Part shown: piece after piece, positions 17,651 to 25,655 of the stretch | Numbering within the stretch: the stretch's first letter is position 1 | Layout of the letters: each line of letters starts with the position of its first letter | DNA from: Bacteroidales bacterium | GTDB lineage: Bacteria; Bacteroidota; Bacteroidia; Bacteroidales; UBA3824 | Assembly (NCBI GenBank): GCA_017535325.1 | Contig: JAFXUC010000024.1 | Location: forward strand, 115,938 to 179,937 | DNA: 64,000 nucleotides | Direction of reading: 5' to 3' | Translations under genes and position numbers: made by a program | Notes under the pieces: model-generated | Seen by the model: the letters and a program-made list of their open reading frames with translations, nothing else | The model's database searches: none | Told to the model about the DNA's origin: nothing

Positions 17651-18952
17651 TCATTTTTGACAAAACCAACCGACATAACCGATTGAAATACAAAATTCGT
17701 TTTCGTTGTTGTAATTGGTTTTGGTGTTTTTAAACATCTCGTTTGTACCGATTCTGCGGCAAGTGTAATCCGCTTTTATAACAAGATTCGGCAAAGCGAA
17801 ATAGTTAAGACCGAAAGTCCAATAACTAACCTGACAACGGTCGTCCATAACTTGCAGATTTACACCTTTTTCCTGAGGATTGTAATATTCGTAATGTGCA
17901 AACGGATAAAGTACAGGAAAGTTGTCGCCGCCGCTGAAAACATTCTTCAAATTAACGCCGAGTTCAAAGTTGTAATTGAGTGCTTTTTCGGCAACGTTAG
18001 GGCTGCGGTTGTAACCCGATTTTGAAGAGTAAGTGCGGATAACCTTGTCAACCGCCGCAACCTCTGTCAAACCACCCTGCAAAAAGTTTCCTCGGAATGT
18101 TACGTAATCGTTTTTGTACTGAGCGTCAAACGAAAAAATCGAAATATTAATCGGATCGTATGGTTCAAAAGTTGACAGACGGTCGCTGTTTTTTCCCGCA
18201 TCATAACAGTAATACATTGAATATCCGAGCCTTAAACCTTTAACACCGCTGAAATCCAAGCGGAAAACATACGCCGGTCTTGTAAAATTATCCGCTTCAA
18301 AAAGTCCCTGTCTGCCGCCTTTAATCCAGTTGTAACGGCTGAAACCGAGCGGATTTTGTCCCGCAACTATTTGCGCCTGATAGTTGAATATTTTGCCGAT
18401 TTTACCGAAAAATTCCAAACCTATTTCGTGCCAAGTGCAAGGCATTATGGTAGTTGCGCCTTCGGGACGGAAAGTTGTAAAAAAGTTTATCGGTTCGTGG
18501 TGAGTATTTGTCAAGCCGACGGGCAGAATAAGATGTCCGGCTTTGATGTTGAACTCTTTTATGAATTTTCGTGTGATGTGAAACTGTTCGAGAGCCACTT
18601 CGCCGCCTTTTTCCATTTCGGTTTCGTACTCGCCGTTTTCGCTGCCCGAACCCGCCTCCATTTCCATAGCCGTACCCGTACCGCCAGCCTCAAACTCGAT
18701 TTCCGCGCCGAGAATCCATTTGTCGGAAAATTTATAATCAATCGCCAAAACAAATCTCGGCAATGAAATTTGAGCGTGATTGATTTCTGAATTTCCGTTT
18801 GTAGAGCCGCTCCAACGGTTGAGACCGTAGTTTTGCCACGAGGCAAGCATTTCGCCGTAGCCGCCGAAACGGAATTTTTTGAACGTTGTGTCCTCTTGTG
18901 CGCTGAGGTTAAAAGTCAGCGCGATAAATAATATTACAAAAAACTGTTTCAT
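17651..18952 (-). CDS. Outer-membrane porin-like beta-barrel protein
   Basis: A 433-residue protein with a signal peptide (MKQFFVILFIALTFNLSAQ) and a barrel of alternating aromatic strands. A loop near residue 95-115 is unusually rich in Met, Glu and Gly (TAMEMEAGSGSENGEYETEMEKGGE), which would suit soft-metal or cation binding. It leads the operon with imelysin, di-haem oxidoreductase, a second porin and a cytochrome, and carries the operon promoter upstream. Family assignment beyond porin is uncertain. Confidence 0.75.
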   Translation of the reverse strand: MKQFFVILFIALTFNLSAQEDTTFKKFRFGGYGEMLASWQNYGLNRWSGSTNGNSEINHAQISLPRFVLAIDYKFSDKWILGAEIEFEAGGTGTAMEMEAGSGSENGEYETEMEKGGEVALEQFHITRKFIKEFNIKAGHLILPVGLTNTHHEPINFFTTFRPEGATTIMPCTWHEIGLEFFGKIGKIFNYQAQIVAGQNPLGFSRYNWIKGGRQGLFEADNFTRPAYVFRLDFSGVKGLRLGYSMYYCYDAGKNSDRLSTFEPYDPINISIFSFDAQYKNDYVTFRGNFLQGGLTEVAAVDKVIRTYSSKSGYNRSPNVAEKALNYNFELGVNLKNVFSGGDNFPVLYPFAHYEYYNPQEKGVNLQVMDDRCQVSYWTFGLNYFALPNLVIKADYTCRRIGTNEMFKNTKTNYNNENEFCISIGYVGWFCQK

Positions 18953-18974
18953 TCTCTCTATTTTTTTTACGGCG

Positions 18975-18982
18975 CAAAATTA
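18975..18982 (-). promoter_or_regulatory. -7 box of the porin/imelysin operon promoter
   Basis: Minus-strand TAATTTTG lies 22 nt before the ATG at 18952. No TTTG is found 19-20 nt further upstream; instead that region runs into the 19-bp inverted repeat, which suggests activator dependence. Confidence 0.55.
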
Positions 18983-19004
18983 GAGAGAAGATTATTTAAA
19001 GAAA

Positions 19005-19054
19005 ATACTTAAAAATAGGTATTTTTCAGACCAAGAATACCTATTTTTAAGTAT
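19005..19054. promoter_or_regulatory. Perfect 19-bp inverted repeat upstream of the porin operon
   Basis: The arm 19005-19023 (ATACTTAAAAATAGGTATT) is exactly complementary to 19036-19054, with a 12-nt spacer. Each arm contains TACCTAT. It is centred about 50 bp upstream of the -7 box of the porin gene and 24 bp after the previous gene stops. It could be an operator for a dimeric regulator or a terminator hairpin for the upstream sensor gene; perfect symmetry with a weak T-tract favours an operator. Confidence 0.6.
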
Positions 19055-19071
19055 ATATCATTTGGAAAATA

Positions 19072-21426
19072 TTAGAAAAACTCTCCGCCGCCGCCAGAAT
19101 CGCTTGTTTTTCCGCTGATAACTGACTCGCCTGACAAGATGTTTATAATGCAGATTACTTTATAAATTTTGCCGTAATAGTTTTGAACGGGAGCATACGT
19201 TTCCGTTATAGTGTAAGTACCTTCGTTGATTTTTACGGTTTTGTTGACAGACTTTGTGCGTCCGAGTCTTATTTGTAACCAAAATTCGTCCACTTCGGTA
19301 TTTTCGCTTGACATCAGAGTTTCATACGGCTTTTCCGAAAGGTTGATGATTTCGTTGCGCGGTTTCCCGAAAAAGTCAGCGGCTTTGTAATTCAAGTCCG
19401 TCATTTTGCCCTCAGGTGTATATTCAGCAAGCATTATCAACTGACTCAGAACATCATTTGTTTGTGTATATTCGTCAACTTTTTTGGTCATATCCTCCTG
19501 AGTGGCTTTCATTTCTTCCATGTTCTGACGCATTTCCTCCTCCTGAGAAGCAAGTTCCTCAGACTGAACTTTTAATTCTTGCAACAGTTTGTTTGTCCTG
19601 ATATTGATTTTTACAGTTGCAATCGTTGAGGCGATACTGTTGCCGACCTCCTCAACAAACTGCTGCTTATAAGGCTCTATTTCGTTGAAAGAGGCAATCT
19701 CAGCAACCGCATAAATCTCGTTGTTGAACTTAAACGGCACAATCAAAAGATACTGCGGACTTTTTTCGCCGAGACCGGAAGTGATGTTGATATAATCCTC
19801 CGGAAGATTGCTGATGTAAATGCTGTCGTTTTCAAGTATGCAGCGGCCTATAAGTCCGACACCAGGCTTAACCTGCTTTTTCAAAATCTTTCTGATATTA
19901 TAAGCGTAGCCCGCCGTCAGTTCAAAATAAATATCGTCTTTGTTGTCGTCGTTGATGACAAAAAGTCCGCCCTGATTTGCGCCGACGTATTTTACGAGGT
20001 TGCTTATAATGTTGAAAGAGAAGTCAAACATGTCGTTGTTGTATTCGCGCAAGATGTCGCCGAACTTTGCCGTACCTTCTGTAATCCAGTTTTGTTTGCG
20101 GTCAAGTTCCTGACGCTCGTCAGTTTCCACACGCGCTTTTTTAAGAGAATCCCTCATACTCAAAAGCGAAGAACCAAGTTCGTCATTGTCGCTCAGAGGC
20201 TTAAAAGGCGTGTCAAGATTGCCTTTTCCGATTTCTTCCGCAAAAACAACTGCCTTGTCAAGTCCCGACTTCAAATCGTTTATAGAGTCTGCAATAACGT
20301 TAAGTTCCTCAGTATTACTGCTTTCCATATTGGAATCGATCTGAAAGTTTCCAAGCGAAAACTGTTTTAGCAACTCGCCCGACTTGCCCAAAAAGTTTGC
20401 CATTTCGGAAGTGGTAAGGAATATAAAAACTCCCAAAAACATCAAACCAAAAATCACAATCATAATAAGAGCCGTATACTGCGAATTGTTTTGAGCAAAA
20501 ACAGTTTCACCGTTCAAGACCGAAACCAAAAACCATTTTGAGTCAAAAACCTTGTTTTCAAGCCCCATGGCACAAATCATCAGATGAGAATCCAAAGAGT
20601 CTGGCAAATTAAAAAACGCGAAACCGGAGGAGTCTACCTTGGTTTTTATGTCGTAAAACGAAGTTGCGGAAAACTTCATCAAATCGTTTTTCAAATTTTC
20701 GTTTACAGAGGTAGAAACGCCAGCAAACTGTCCGATGTTTGTCAAAAGAAACGAAGCGACATTGCTGTAATCCGAAGCGTTTTTTACCATCGCGTTGAAA
20801 TTTTCAACCTCCAAATCGCCGCTTACCATGGCGCAGAAATTATTTTCGCCGTCCAAAACCGGAATCAAAACGGTGGATTTGTAAATCGGCTTAACGCTCG
20901 GATTTTCAGGATCTTCGCTGACAATTCCCGTAATCTGCTCCTTTCCGTTGATTTTTGCCTTGTAATAACTGCTCGAAAAATCATCGCCGTCTTTGTCCAA
21001 ATCCTCAATTGTACAACGTGTACTGCCGTCGCCGCGCTCAAAAGTATAAACCCTGCGCCCGTACGATTTTGACCAGATAGCATCTATGAATCCTAATTCC
21101 CACGAAATCTTTATGTTGTCATAATTAGAATTATTGCTAAGAAAAACATGCGCCGCAGTTTTGTAAATTTCTATGCGCTCACTTTCCGAAAGAATGTTGG
21201 TTCCTGAAAGCGAAGACGCAAAAGAACGCAACGCGCCGATGTTTCTGTCAAGAGAATTTTGAATTTTCAAGACAGCATTGTTCTGCACGCCGCGAATGTT
21301 TTTTATCACAAGCGACGTGTTGGTATTATTTGTATGATAATTAAGATAACTTGCTGACACTATGTAAACTACAAGTGCAGCAGAGAGTATATACAAAAGT
21401 AATTTTACTTGAATTTTTAGTTTCAT
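19072..21426 (-). CDS. Membrane sensor with dCache, HAMP, GAF and PAS domains and no output domain
   Basis: This 784-residue protein has a first membrane helix (about 8-28), a periplasmic dCache-like domain (about 35-305), a second membrane helix (about 322-342), a HAMP-like region, a GAF domain (about 470-610, GANQGGLFVINDDNKD), a coiled coil (SEELASQEEEMRQNMEEMKAT), and a PAS domain (about 660-765), ending in a Gly-rich tail. There is no histidine kinase, methyl-accepting, GGDEF or phosphatase domain. It must therefore signal by protein contact. A promoter-like TTTG-N19-TAATTTTA lies at 21513-21483. Confidence 0.8.
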   Translation of the reverse strand: MKLKIQVKLLLYILSAALVVYIVSASYLNYHTNNTNTSLVIKNIRGVQNNAVLKIQNSLDRNIGALRSFASSLSGTNILSESERIEIYKTAAHVFLSNNSNYDNIKISWELGFIDAIWSKSYGRRVYTFERGDGSTRCTIEDLDKDGDDFSSSYYKAKINGKEQITGIVSEDPENPSVKPIYKSTVLIPVLDGENNFCAMVSGDLEVENFNAMVKNASDYSNVASFLLTNIGQFAGVSTSVNENLKNDLMKFSATSFYDIKTKVDSSGFAFFNLPDSLDSHLMICAMGLENKVFDSKWFLVSVLNGETVFAQNNSQYTALIMIVIFGLMFLGVFIFLTTSEMANFLGKSGELLKQFSLGNFQIDSNMESSNTEELNVIADSINDLKSGLDKAVVFAEEIGKGNLDTPFKPLSDNDELGSSLLSMRDSLKKARVETDERQELDRKQNWITEGTAKFGDILREYNNDMFDFSFNIISNLVKYVGANQGGLFVINDDNKDDIYFELTAGYAYNIRKILKKQVKPGVGLIGRCILENDSIYISNLPEDYINITSGLGEKSPQYLLIVPFKFNNEIYAVAEIASFNEIEPYKQQFVEEVGNSIASTIATVKINIRTNKLLQELKVQSEELASQEEEMRQNMEEMKATQEDMTKKVDEYTQTNDVLSQLIMLAEYTPEGKMTDLNYKAADFFGKPRNEIINLSEKPYETLMSSENTEVDEFWLQIRLGRTKSVNKTVKINEGTYTITETYAPVQNYYGKIYKVICIINILSGESVISGKTSDSGGGGEFF

Positions 21427-21482
21427 CGCTACAATTTTTTTCTAAAAAAATTTATGCAATCTTTGTGCCTTTTTTAGCCGTT

Positions 21483-21513
21483 TAAAATTAGTGATAAAAC
21501 TTTAACCTGCAAA
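21483..21513 (-). promoter_or_regulatory. Probable promoter of the dCache sensor gene
   Basis: TTTG (21513-21510), 19 nt, TAATTTTA (21490-21483): one mismatch to TAnnTTTG, located 57 nt before the ATG. Confidence 0.45.
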
Positions 21514-21543
21514 ATTTTTGCGGAATTTTTTTTATAAAAAAAA

Positions 21544-21568
21544 AGAGCCGCAAACATTGCGGCTCTAC
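21544..21568 (-). terminator. Terminator of the OmpP1 gene, built from a REP-like palindrome
   Basis: AGAGCCGCAA (21544-21553) pairs with TTGCGGCTCT (21557-21566) around a 3-nt loop; on the minus strand it is followed by nine or more T. With the adjoining TAC the 24-nt unit differs by one base from each arm of the repeat at 53607-53679, so a repeated palindrome appears to serve as terminator here. Confidence 0.8.
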
Positions 21569-21572
21569 TGAT

Positions 21573-23042
21573 TTAAAATCTTACTCCAAATGTCATTGTT
21601 ATGTATACGTATTTGTTTTTAATATCATAAAACTGTGTGTCATACAACAATTTTGTAGTTTTGTAGTGATGGTATGATCCGGTCAAATCGAAAAAAATAT
21701 CCTCATTGCCGAGACCAACACCGAAAGAGCCTACCATACGTTCATAATTACCTTTAATGCTTTCATCGGGATTACCATACATCGCGTAACCCGCTCTGAG
21801 CGAGCAGAAAGGACTTACTTTAACCTCACCGCCGACTCTTAAATTATGAGTAGAACGATACACATTCTTGATCATTTGGTTTACGTCGGCGTATGCATCA
21901 TCTTCAAAATCCTCAGTTTCAAATTTTGCCTGCGAATAGTTAACATATTCATAGTCGAAACTGAGCAGACCTACACCCGGAGCAATAAACGCCGCCGAAG
22001 CAATGGCTTTGAACGGGGTTTGGAGATTGTATTTTATCAGCACGTCATCTTCGGTTATGGACGTGAATTTATCGCCCGTTTTGTAATCACATTCCATTGT
22101 CGCATAAAATTTGTCTTCTATGCCGGAAAACCATGTCGGTGTATGAATTGCGGCTCCAAAACGCAGGAAATTAACCGGTTTTACGATAACGCCTGTTTTG
22201 AGGTTGATACCCGCTGCTTTGATGTCAAAGTTTCTCTTGAAACGCCAATCGTTGTATTCTATGTCGCTAAGAGAACTTGCATCTTCGCTGTAAATGTTTG
22301 TACTTTTATACCTCAGGGTTTCAAGCCCAATACTTGCGCCGAAATATACGATGTCGTTGTAATTTCCGGAAAATGCGAAATCCCATGAATTATGACCGCC
22401 TTTGGTTTTGATTCTGTTTTTTTGGTATTCACCGTAACCGTAGACCGTCTGATCAAACCAGCCTTTTTCATGTGCGTTGTAATAGTCGCCATTGTTTTTG
22501 CATTCTAACAATTGGCATTTGTAGGCTAATTCCGCACCGACGCTTTCCTCACCCAAGTAATCCGGATTCATACCGTTCACCTGATTACTCCAATTGTCCA
22601 ACATTGAGCCGTTGTCGTTACATCCGTAAATGTATTCCTTGGAATTAAAATCCATCAGACGGTTGTAAGCGATACCCCAAGACCAGCCTTTAAAACCGCT
22701 TTTTTCGGCATTATAATTTGCCTGAACAAAACCCACATTCGCTATTTTGAACGAAAACTTACTGTCTGAGGCCTGCTGTCCGTTGATTGTGCTTTCTGAA
22801 TTAACGTTTACGAACTGCGGAGTAAAAGTAAACTCGCCTCTTTTATAAATACTCATGCCCGCAGGATTGCTTGAAAGACACGAAATATCGCCGCCCAATG
22901 CCCCGAAAGCACCACCCATTGCAATGGAACGCGCCGTTCCCTGCTGGTATGTCTGAGAAAACCGTATTGCATCATACTCGTCCTGAGCGAAAACCGCTGA
23001 CGATAACAACGTTAAAGATGCAAAGAATATACTCTTTTTCAT
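21573..23042 (-). CDS. OmpP1/FadL/TodX-family outer-membrane transporter
   Basis: A 489-residue protein with a signal peptide (MKKSIFFASLTLLSSAVFAQ) and the family's N-terminal hatch segment ARSIAMGGAFGALGGDISCLSSNPAGMSIY. The C-terminus ends in GVRF, consistent with a barrel. FadL-type proteins import hydrophobic compounds by lateral diffusion. It follows the Ser-rich lipoprotein gene by 44 bp on the same strand and ends at a strong terminator. Confidence 0.9.
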   Translation of the reverse strand: MKKSIFFASLTLLSSAVFAQDEYDAIRFSQTYQQGTARSIAMGGAFGALGGDISCLSSNPAGMSIYKRGEFTFTPQFVNVNSESTINGQQASDSKFSFKIANVGFVQANYNAEKSGFKGWSWGIAYNRLMDFNSKEYIYGCNDNGSMLDNWSNQVNGMNPDYLGEESVGAELAYKCQLLECKNNGDYYNAHEKGWFDQTVYGYGEYQKNRIKTKGGHNSWDFAFSGNYNDIVYFGASIGLETLRYKSTNIYSEDASSLSDIEYNDWRFKRNFDIKAAGINLKTGVIVKPVNFLRFGAAIHTPTWFSGIEDKFYATMECDYKTGDKFTSITEDDVLIKYNLQTPFKAIASAAFIAPGVGLLSFDYEYVNYSQAKFETEDFEDDAYADVNQMIKNVYRSTHNLRVGGEVKVSPFCSLRAGYAMYGNPDESIKGNYERMVGSFGVGLGNEDIFFDLTGSYHHYKTTKLLYDTQFYDIKNKYVYITMTFGVRF

Positions 23043-23086
23043 AATTTGTTATAAAATTTTCGATTTATAAATTGTTATTTTTAATT

Positions 23087-24151
23087 TTATCTGTGGTGTC
23101 CGCCTGAATGTCCGCTGCTGCCAGATGACGAGTGGCTGCTTCCTGACGAAGAGTGGCTTGACGAAGAACTGTGGCTTGACGACGAAGATGACGACGATCT
23201 GCCAGAGTAACCGCTTGACGACGAACCGCTCTTGGACGGGCTTGACGAACCCGACGAATTATAACTGCTACGGTTGGAATTACCAGTATAATTAGAACCG
23301 CTGTTACTGCTGCGGGAACTCGATCCGGAAGTTGAACTTCCTGATCTTGAAGTATTTGAACTTGATGACGAATTGTAACTGCTGCGGTTGGAATTACCGG
23401 AGTAATTAGAACCGTTGTTACTGCTACGGTGTGAATCGCCAGAATAATAACTGCCGTTTCTACCGGAATTAGAATAATTTTTACTTGTACCGTTGCTTGA
23501 ACTTCTATAACCAACACCGTGCGTTGAACTCATATTACGGTTCGTGTAAGTTCTGTACGTCCTGCCGCTTTGTCCTGCATGCACTCTGTTGTAATCCATT
23601 GCGTAATGACGGTCAAAACTATCGTAGTATCCGTGTCCGTAGTGATGGTGTCTGTAATAGCCCTCGTGAAAGCACGGATTGTAATAGTGGTGGTGATAGC
23701 CGTACCATGAATATCCCCAATACGGGTCGCCCCAGTAGGAATATCTGTAAGGCATTCCCCAGCCTGCGTGCCAGTAAAACGAGTTGTAAGAATATCCGAA
23801 GTCCCAATACCAGTTGTGATACCAAGGCTCGCAAATCACTACGTCATAATATCTTGTGGCGCAAGTCGGACGGTGAAAACGGTAAATCCTCGTCGTATAA
23901 CTGTCGTCTACGATAACCTCGTCCTCGTCATAACTCTGACTATACTGATTATTGTTGTTGCCGCTTTCGCTTTCATAGACGGTAACGTCCTGATTTTGCG
24001 GCGTGGTTGACTCCACAACAATAGTTCTCTCCGGACGTGTATAAACCCCGTAAACATCGTCGCTGTATGTTGTTGAACTCGTTGTCATAAGCACCGTGCA
24101 AGACGAGAGTGCCGACATAACCAAAGCCGAAAATAAATAAACAGGTTTCAT
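23087..24151 (-). CDS. Ser/Tyr/His-rich low-complexity lipoprotein, function unknown
   Basis: The 354-residue protein has a lipoprotein signal (ALVMSALSSCTVLM), an acidic and Asn-rich stretch, a middle section dominated by Tyr, Trp and His (about residues 100-180), and a C-terminal third of mostly Ser with Asn and Gly, ending GHSGGHHR. It is not a recognised enzyme. The composition suggests a surface-exposed or matrix-forming protein, or metal binding through the many His. An unusually strong ribosome-binding site AGGAGG (24165-24160) sits 8 nt before the ATG. Cotranscribed with the OmpP1 gene. Confidence 0.75.
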   Translation of the reverse strand: MKPVYLFSALVMSALSSCTVLMTTSSTTYSDDVYGVYTRPERTIVVESTTPQNQDVTVYESESGNNNNQYSQSYDEDEVIVDDSYTTRIYRFHRPTCATRYYDVVICEPWYHNWYWDFGYSYNSFYWHAGWGMPYRYSYWGDPYWGYSWYGYHHHYYNPCFHEGYYRHHHYGHGYYDSFDRHYAMDYNRVHAGQSGRTYRTYTNRNMSSTHGVGYRSSSNGTSKNYSNSGRNGSYYSGDSHRSSNNGSNYSGNSNRSSYNSSSSSNTSRSGSSTSGSSSRSSNSGSNYTGNSNRSSYNSSGSSSPSKSGSSSSGYSGRSSSSSSSSHSSSSSHSSSGSSHSSSGSSGHSGGHHR

Positions 24152-24159
24152 AATACTTT

Positions 24160-24165
24160 CCTCCT
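24160..24165 (-). promoter_or_regulatory. Strong Shine-Dalgarno site for the Ser-rich lipoprotein
   Basis: Minus-strand AGGAGG with 8-nt spacing to the ATG at 24151. Most genes in this window lack any such site, as is usual for Bacteroidota, so it fixes the start and suggests high translation. Confidence 0.7.
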
Positions 24166-24196
24166 ATCAGTTAAGTTAATCAATCATTATTTTAGA

Positions 24197-24221
24197 CGTT
24201 CACAACTGAAAAAAGTGAACG
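24197..24221. promoter_or_regulatory. Short inverted repeat upstream of the Ser-rich lipoprotein gene
   Basis: CGTTCAC (24197-24203) and GTGAACG (24215-24221) with an 11-nt spacer, in the 118-bp gap between nadC and the lipoprotein gene. It is followed by TTTTTT on the plus strand, where no gene would need a terminator, so an operator role is possible. Confidence 0.35.
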
Positions 24222-24269
24222 CGTTTTTTGTTAATATTGTTTAAACAGGAAGACAAAAAAATTTTGCCG

Positions 24270-25118
24270 TTACACTGCTTTCAAACTCATGTCAAGGCTT
24301 TTGATTTGGTGTGTTAACGCGCCGACAGAAATGTAGTCAACACCCGTCAAAGCGTAATCCCTTAACGTATCGAGAGTTATGCCGCCGGAAGATTCTGTTT
24401 CGTATTTTCCGCCGATGAGTTCAACAGCCTTTTTAGTTAATTCCAAATCGAAATTATCGAGCATAATTCTGCGGATTCCGCCTACTTCCATAGCCTCGCG
24501 GATTTCGTCAAGGTTGCGGGTTTCGATTTCGATGTCAAGTTTTTTGCCTTTTTCCTTGCAGTATTTCTGAGCGGCGAGAATTGCGTTTTTGATTCCGCCC
24601 GCAAAGTCAACGTGGTTGTCCTTTATAAGAATCATGTCAAAAAGACCGATTCTGTGGTTTTCGCCGCCGCCGGTTTTAACAGCCTGTTTTTCAAGAAGTC
24701 TGAGTCCCGGAGTGGTTTTTCTCGTGTCAAGAACTTTGGTGTGAAGGTCGGCAATTTTTTCAGCGTAAATGTGCGTCTGCGTTGCAACGCCGCTGAGCCT
24801 TTGCATAAAGTTCAAAACGAGTCTTTCTGCCTGCAAAATGGAAATCACGTTGCCGGAGACTTCAAAAGCGATGTCGCCTTTTTTTACTTTTGCGCCGTCT
24901 TTTAAGAAAACCTCAACTTTTAAATTTTTGTCGATTTTTTCAAAAACTTTCAACGCCACTGAAATTCCGCACAAAATTCCGTCCTGCTTTATTATAAGGC
25001 GTGCCTTGCCCTGCTCGTCATTAGGAATTGTTGACAAAGATGTATGGTCGCCGTCGCCTAAGTCCTCGGCAATTGCGATGTCGATTAAATCGTCTTCGAG
25101 TTCTTCTAATTTTTTCAT
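24270..25118 (-). CDS. nadC: Nicotinate-nucleotide pyrophosphorylase (carboxylating)
   Basis: The 282-residue protein matches NadC throughout: EDLGDGDHTS near residue 18, ERLVLNFMQRLSGVAT (about 98), DTRKTTPGLRLLEKQAVKTGGGENHR (split here across residues 130-156) and DNHVDFAGG. It makes nicotinate mononucleotide from quinolinate and PRPP in de novo NAD synthesis. The window also has the salvage route (pncA, pncB near 58.6-60.4 kb). It has its own promoter after the DUF4783 terminator. Confidence 0.96.
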   Translation of the reverse strand: MKKLEELEDDLIDIAIAEDLGDGDHTSLSTIPNDEQGKARLIIKQDGILCGISVALKVFEKIDKNLKVEVFLKDGAKVKKGDIAFEVSGNVISILQAERLVLNFMQRLSGVATQTHIYAEKIADLHTKVLDTRKTTPGLRLLEKQAVKTGGGENHRIGLFDMILIKDNHVDFAGGIKNAILAAQKYCKEKGKKLDIEIETRNLDEIREAMEVGGIRRIMLDNFDLELTKKAVELIGGKYETESSGGITLDTLRDYALTGVDYISVGALTHQIKSLDMSLKAV

Positions 25119-25146
25119 TCTTTAAATTTTTTTATATGTTACGCGA

Positions 25147-25179
25147 CAAAGGTACAAAAAAAAATCCGAAATTATCAAA
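25147..25179 (-). promoter_or_regulatory. Promoter of nadC
   Basis: TACCTTTG (25154-25147) lies 28 nt before the nadC ATG, with TTTG about 22 nt further upstream inside the loop of the preceding terminator hairpin. Confidence 0.5.
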
Positions 25180-25196
25180 AAAATAATTTCGGATTT
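25162..25196 (-). terminator. Terminator after the DUF4783 gene
   Basis: A perfect 14-bp stem, 25162-25175 with 25183-25196, around a 7-nt loop. On the minus strand the stem runs directly into a T tract of nine bases. Confidence 0.85.
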
Positions 25197-25215
25197 CGCT
25201 GTTTTTCTCAAAATC

Positions 25216-25593
25216 TCAGTAAACATACAACCCTGTAATAACCGGTTGATTGTTAACGGTTTTCAGTGTGTAGTCCACTTTATAGGATTTACCTTCGGAA
25301 GTTTTCATCGTTCCGAAGAAATAATTTCTGTTGCGGCTCGAAGTGTATTGAGACGGTCTGTTGAGTTCAAAAAACCTCTCCAAGACCTGCACAGCCTGTG
25401 TTTTTGTGCAGATATTTTGAGAATTGTTGAAATTCAACTCCATCTGCGGCGCAAAATATACCGCAAGATTTTCCGCCCTGCCCTCGCTGATTGCAGTGTT
25501 GATTTTTTGGTACGTGTTGTCTGTATTGAACTCAAACAGAAAACAAGTAGCCAAAATCACTCCGAATACGAATAAGTAAAATGCACGTTTCAT
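25216..25593 (-). CDS. DUF4783-family exported protein
   Basis: ATG at 25593 (MKRAFYLFVFGVILATCFLF) gives an N-terminal export or anchor helix; an in-frame ATG at 25632 would place 13 polar residues before it and is less likely. The 125-residue protein has the NTF2-like pattern of the Bacteroidota DUF4783 family (GRAENLAVYFAPQMELNFN, then GTMKTSEGKSYKVDYTLKTVNNQPVITGLYVY). Genes of this family often sit beside nadC, as here. No enzymatic motif is visible. Confidence 0.75.
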   Translation of the reverse strand: MKRAFYLFVFGVILATCFLFEFNTDNTYQKINTAISEGRAENLAVYFAPQMELNFNNSQNICTKTQAVQVLERFFELNRPSQYTSSRNRNYFFGTMKTSEGKSYKVDYTLKTVNNQPVITGLYVY

Positions 25594-25655
25594 AATTCCA
25601 TAAAATTTTTTTAAGTTGTTTTGTGTTTTCAAAACAAAAAACGTGCCGAGAGTCT

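Noticed and set aside
23065..23517. 150-aa Val/Thr/Ala-rich frame overlapping the Ser-rich lipoprotein
   Set aside because: It is the same-strand frame shift of a low-complexity repeat region, with no start signal; the lipoprotein frame has lipobox and SD.
24197..24228. Terminator on the plus strand
   Set aside because: There is no plus-strand gene upstream to terminate, so the T-run after the short stem is probably incidental; it is listed only as a possible operator.
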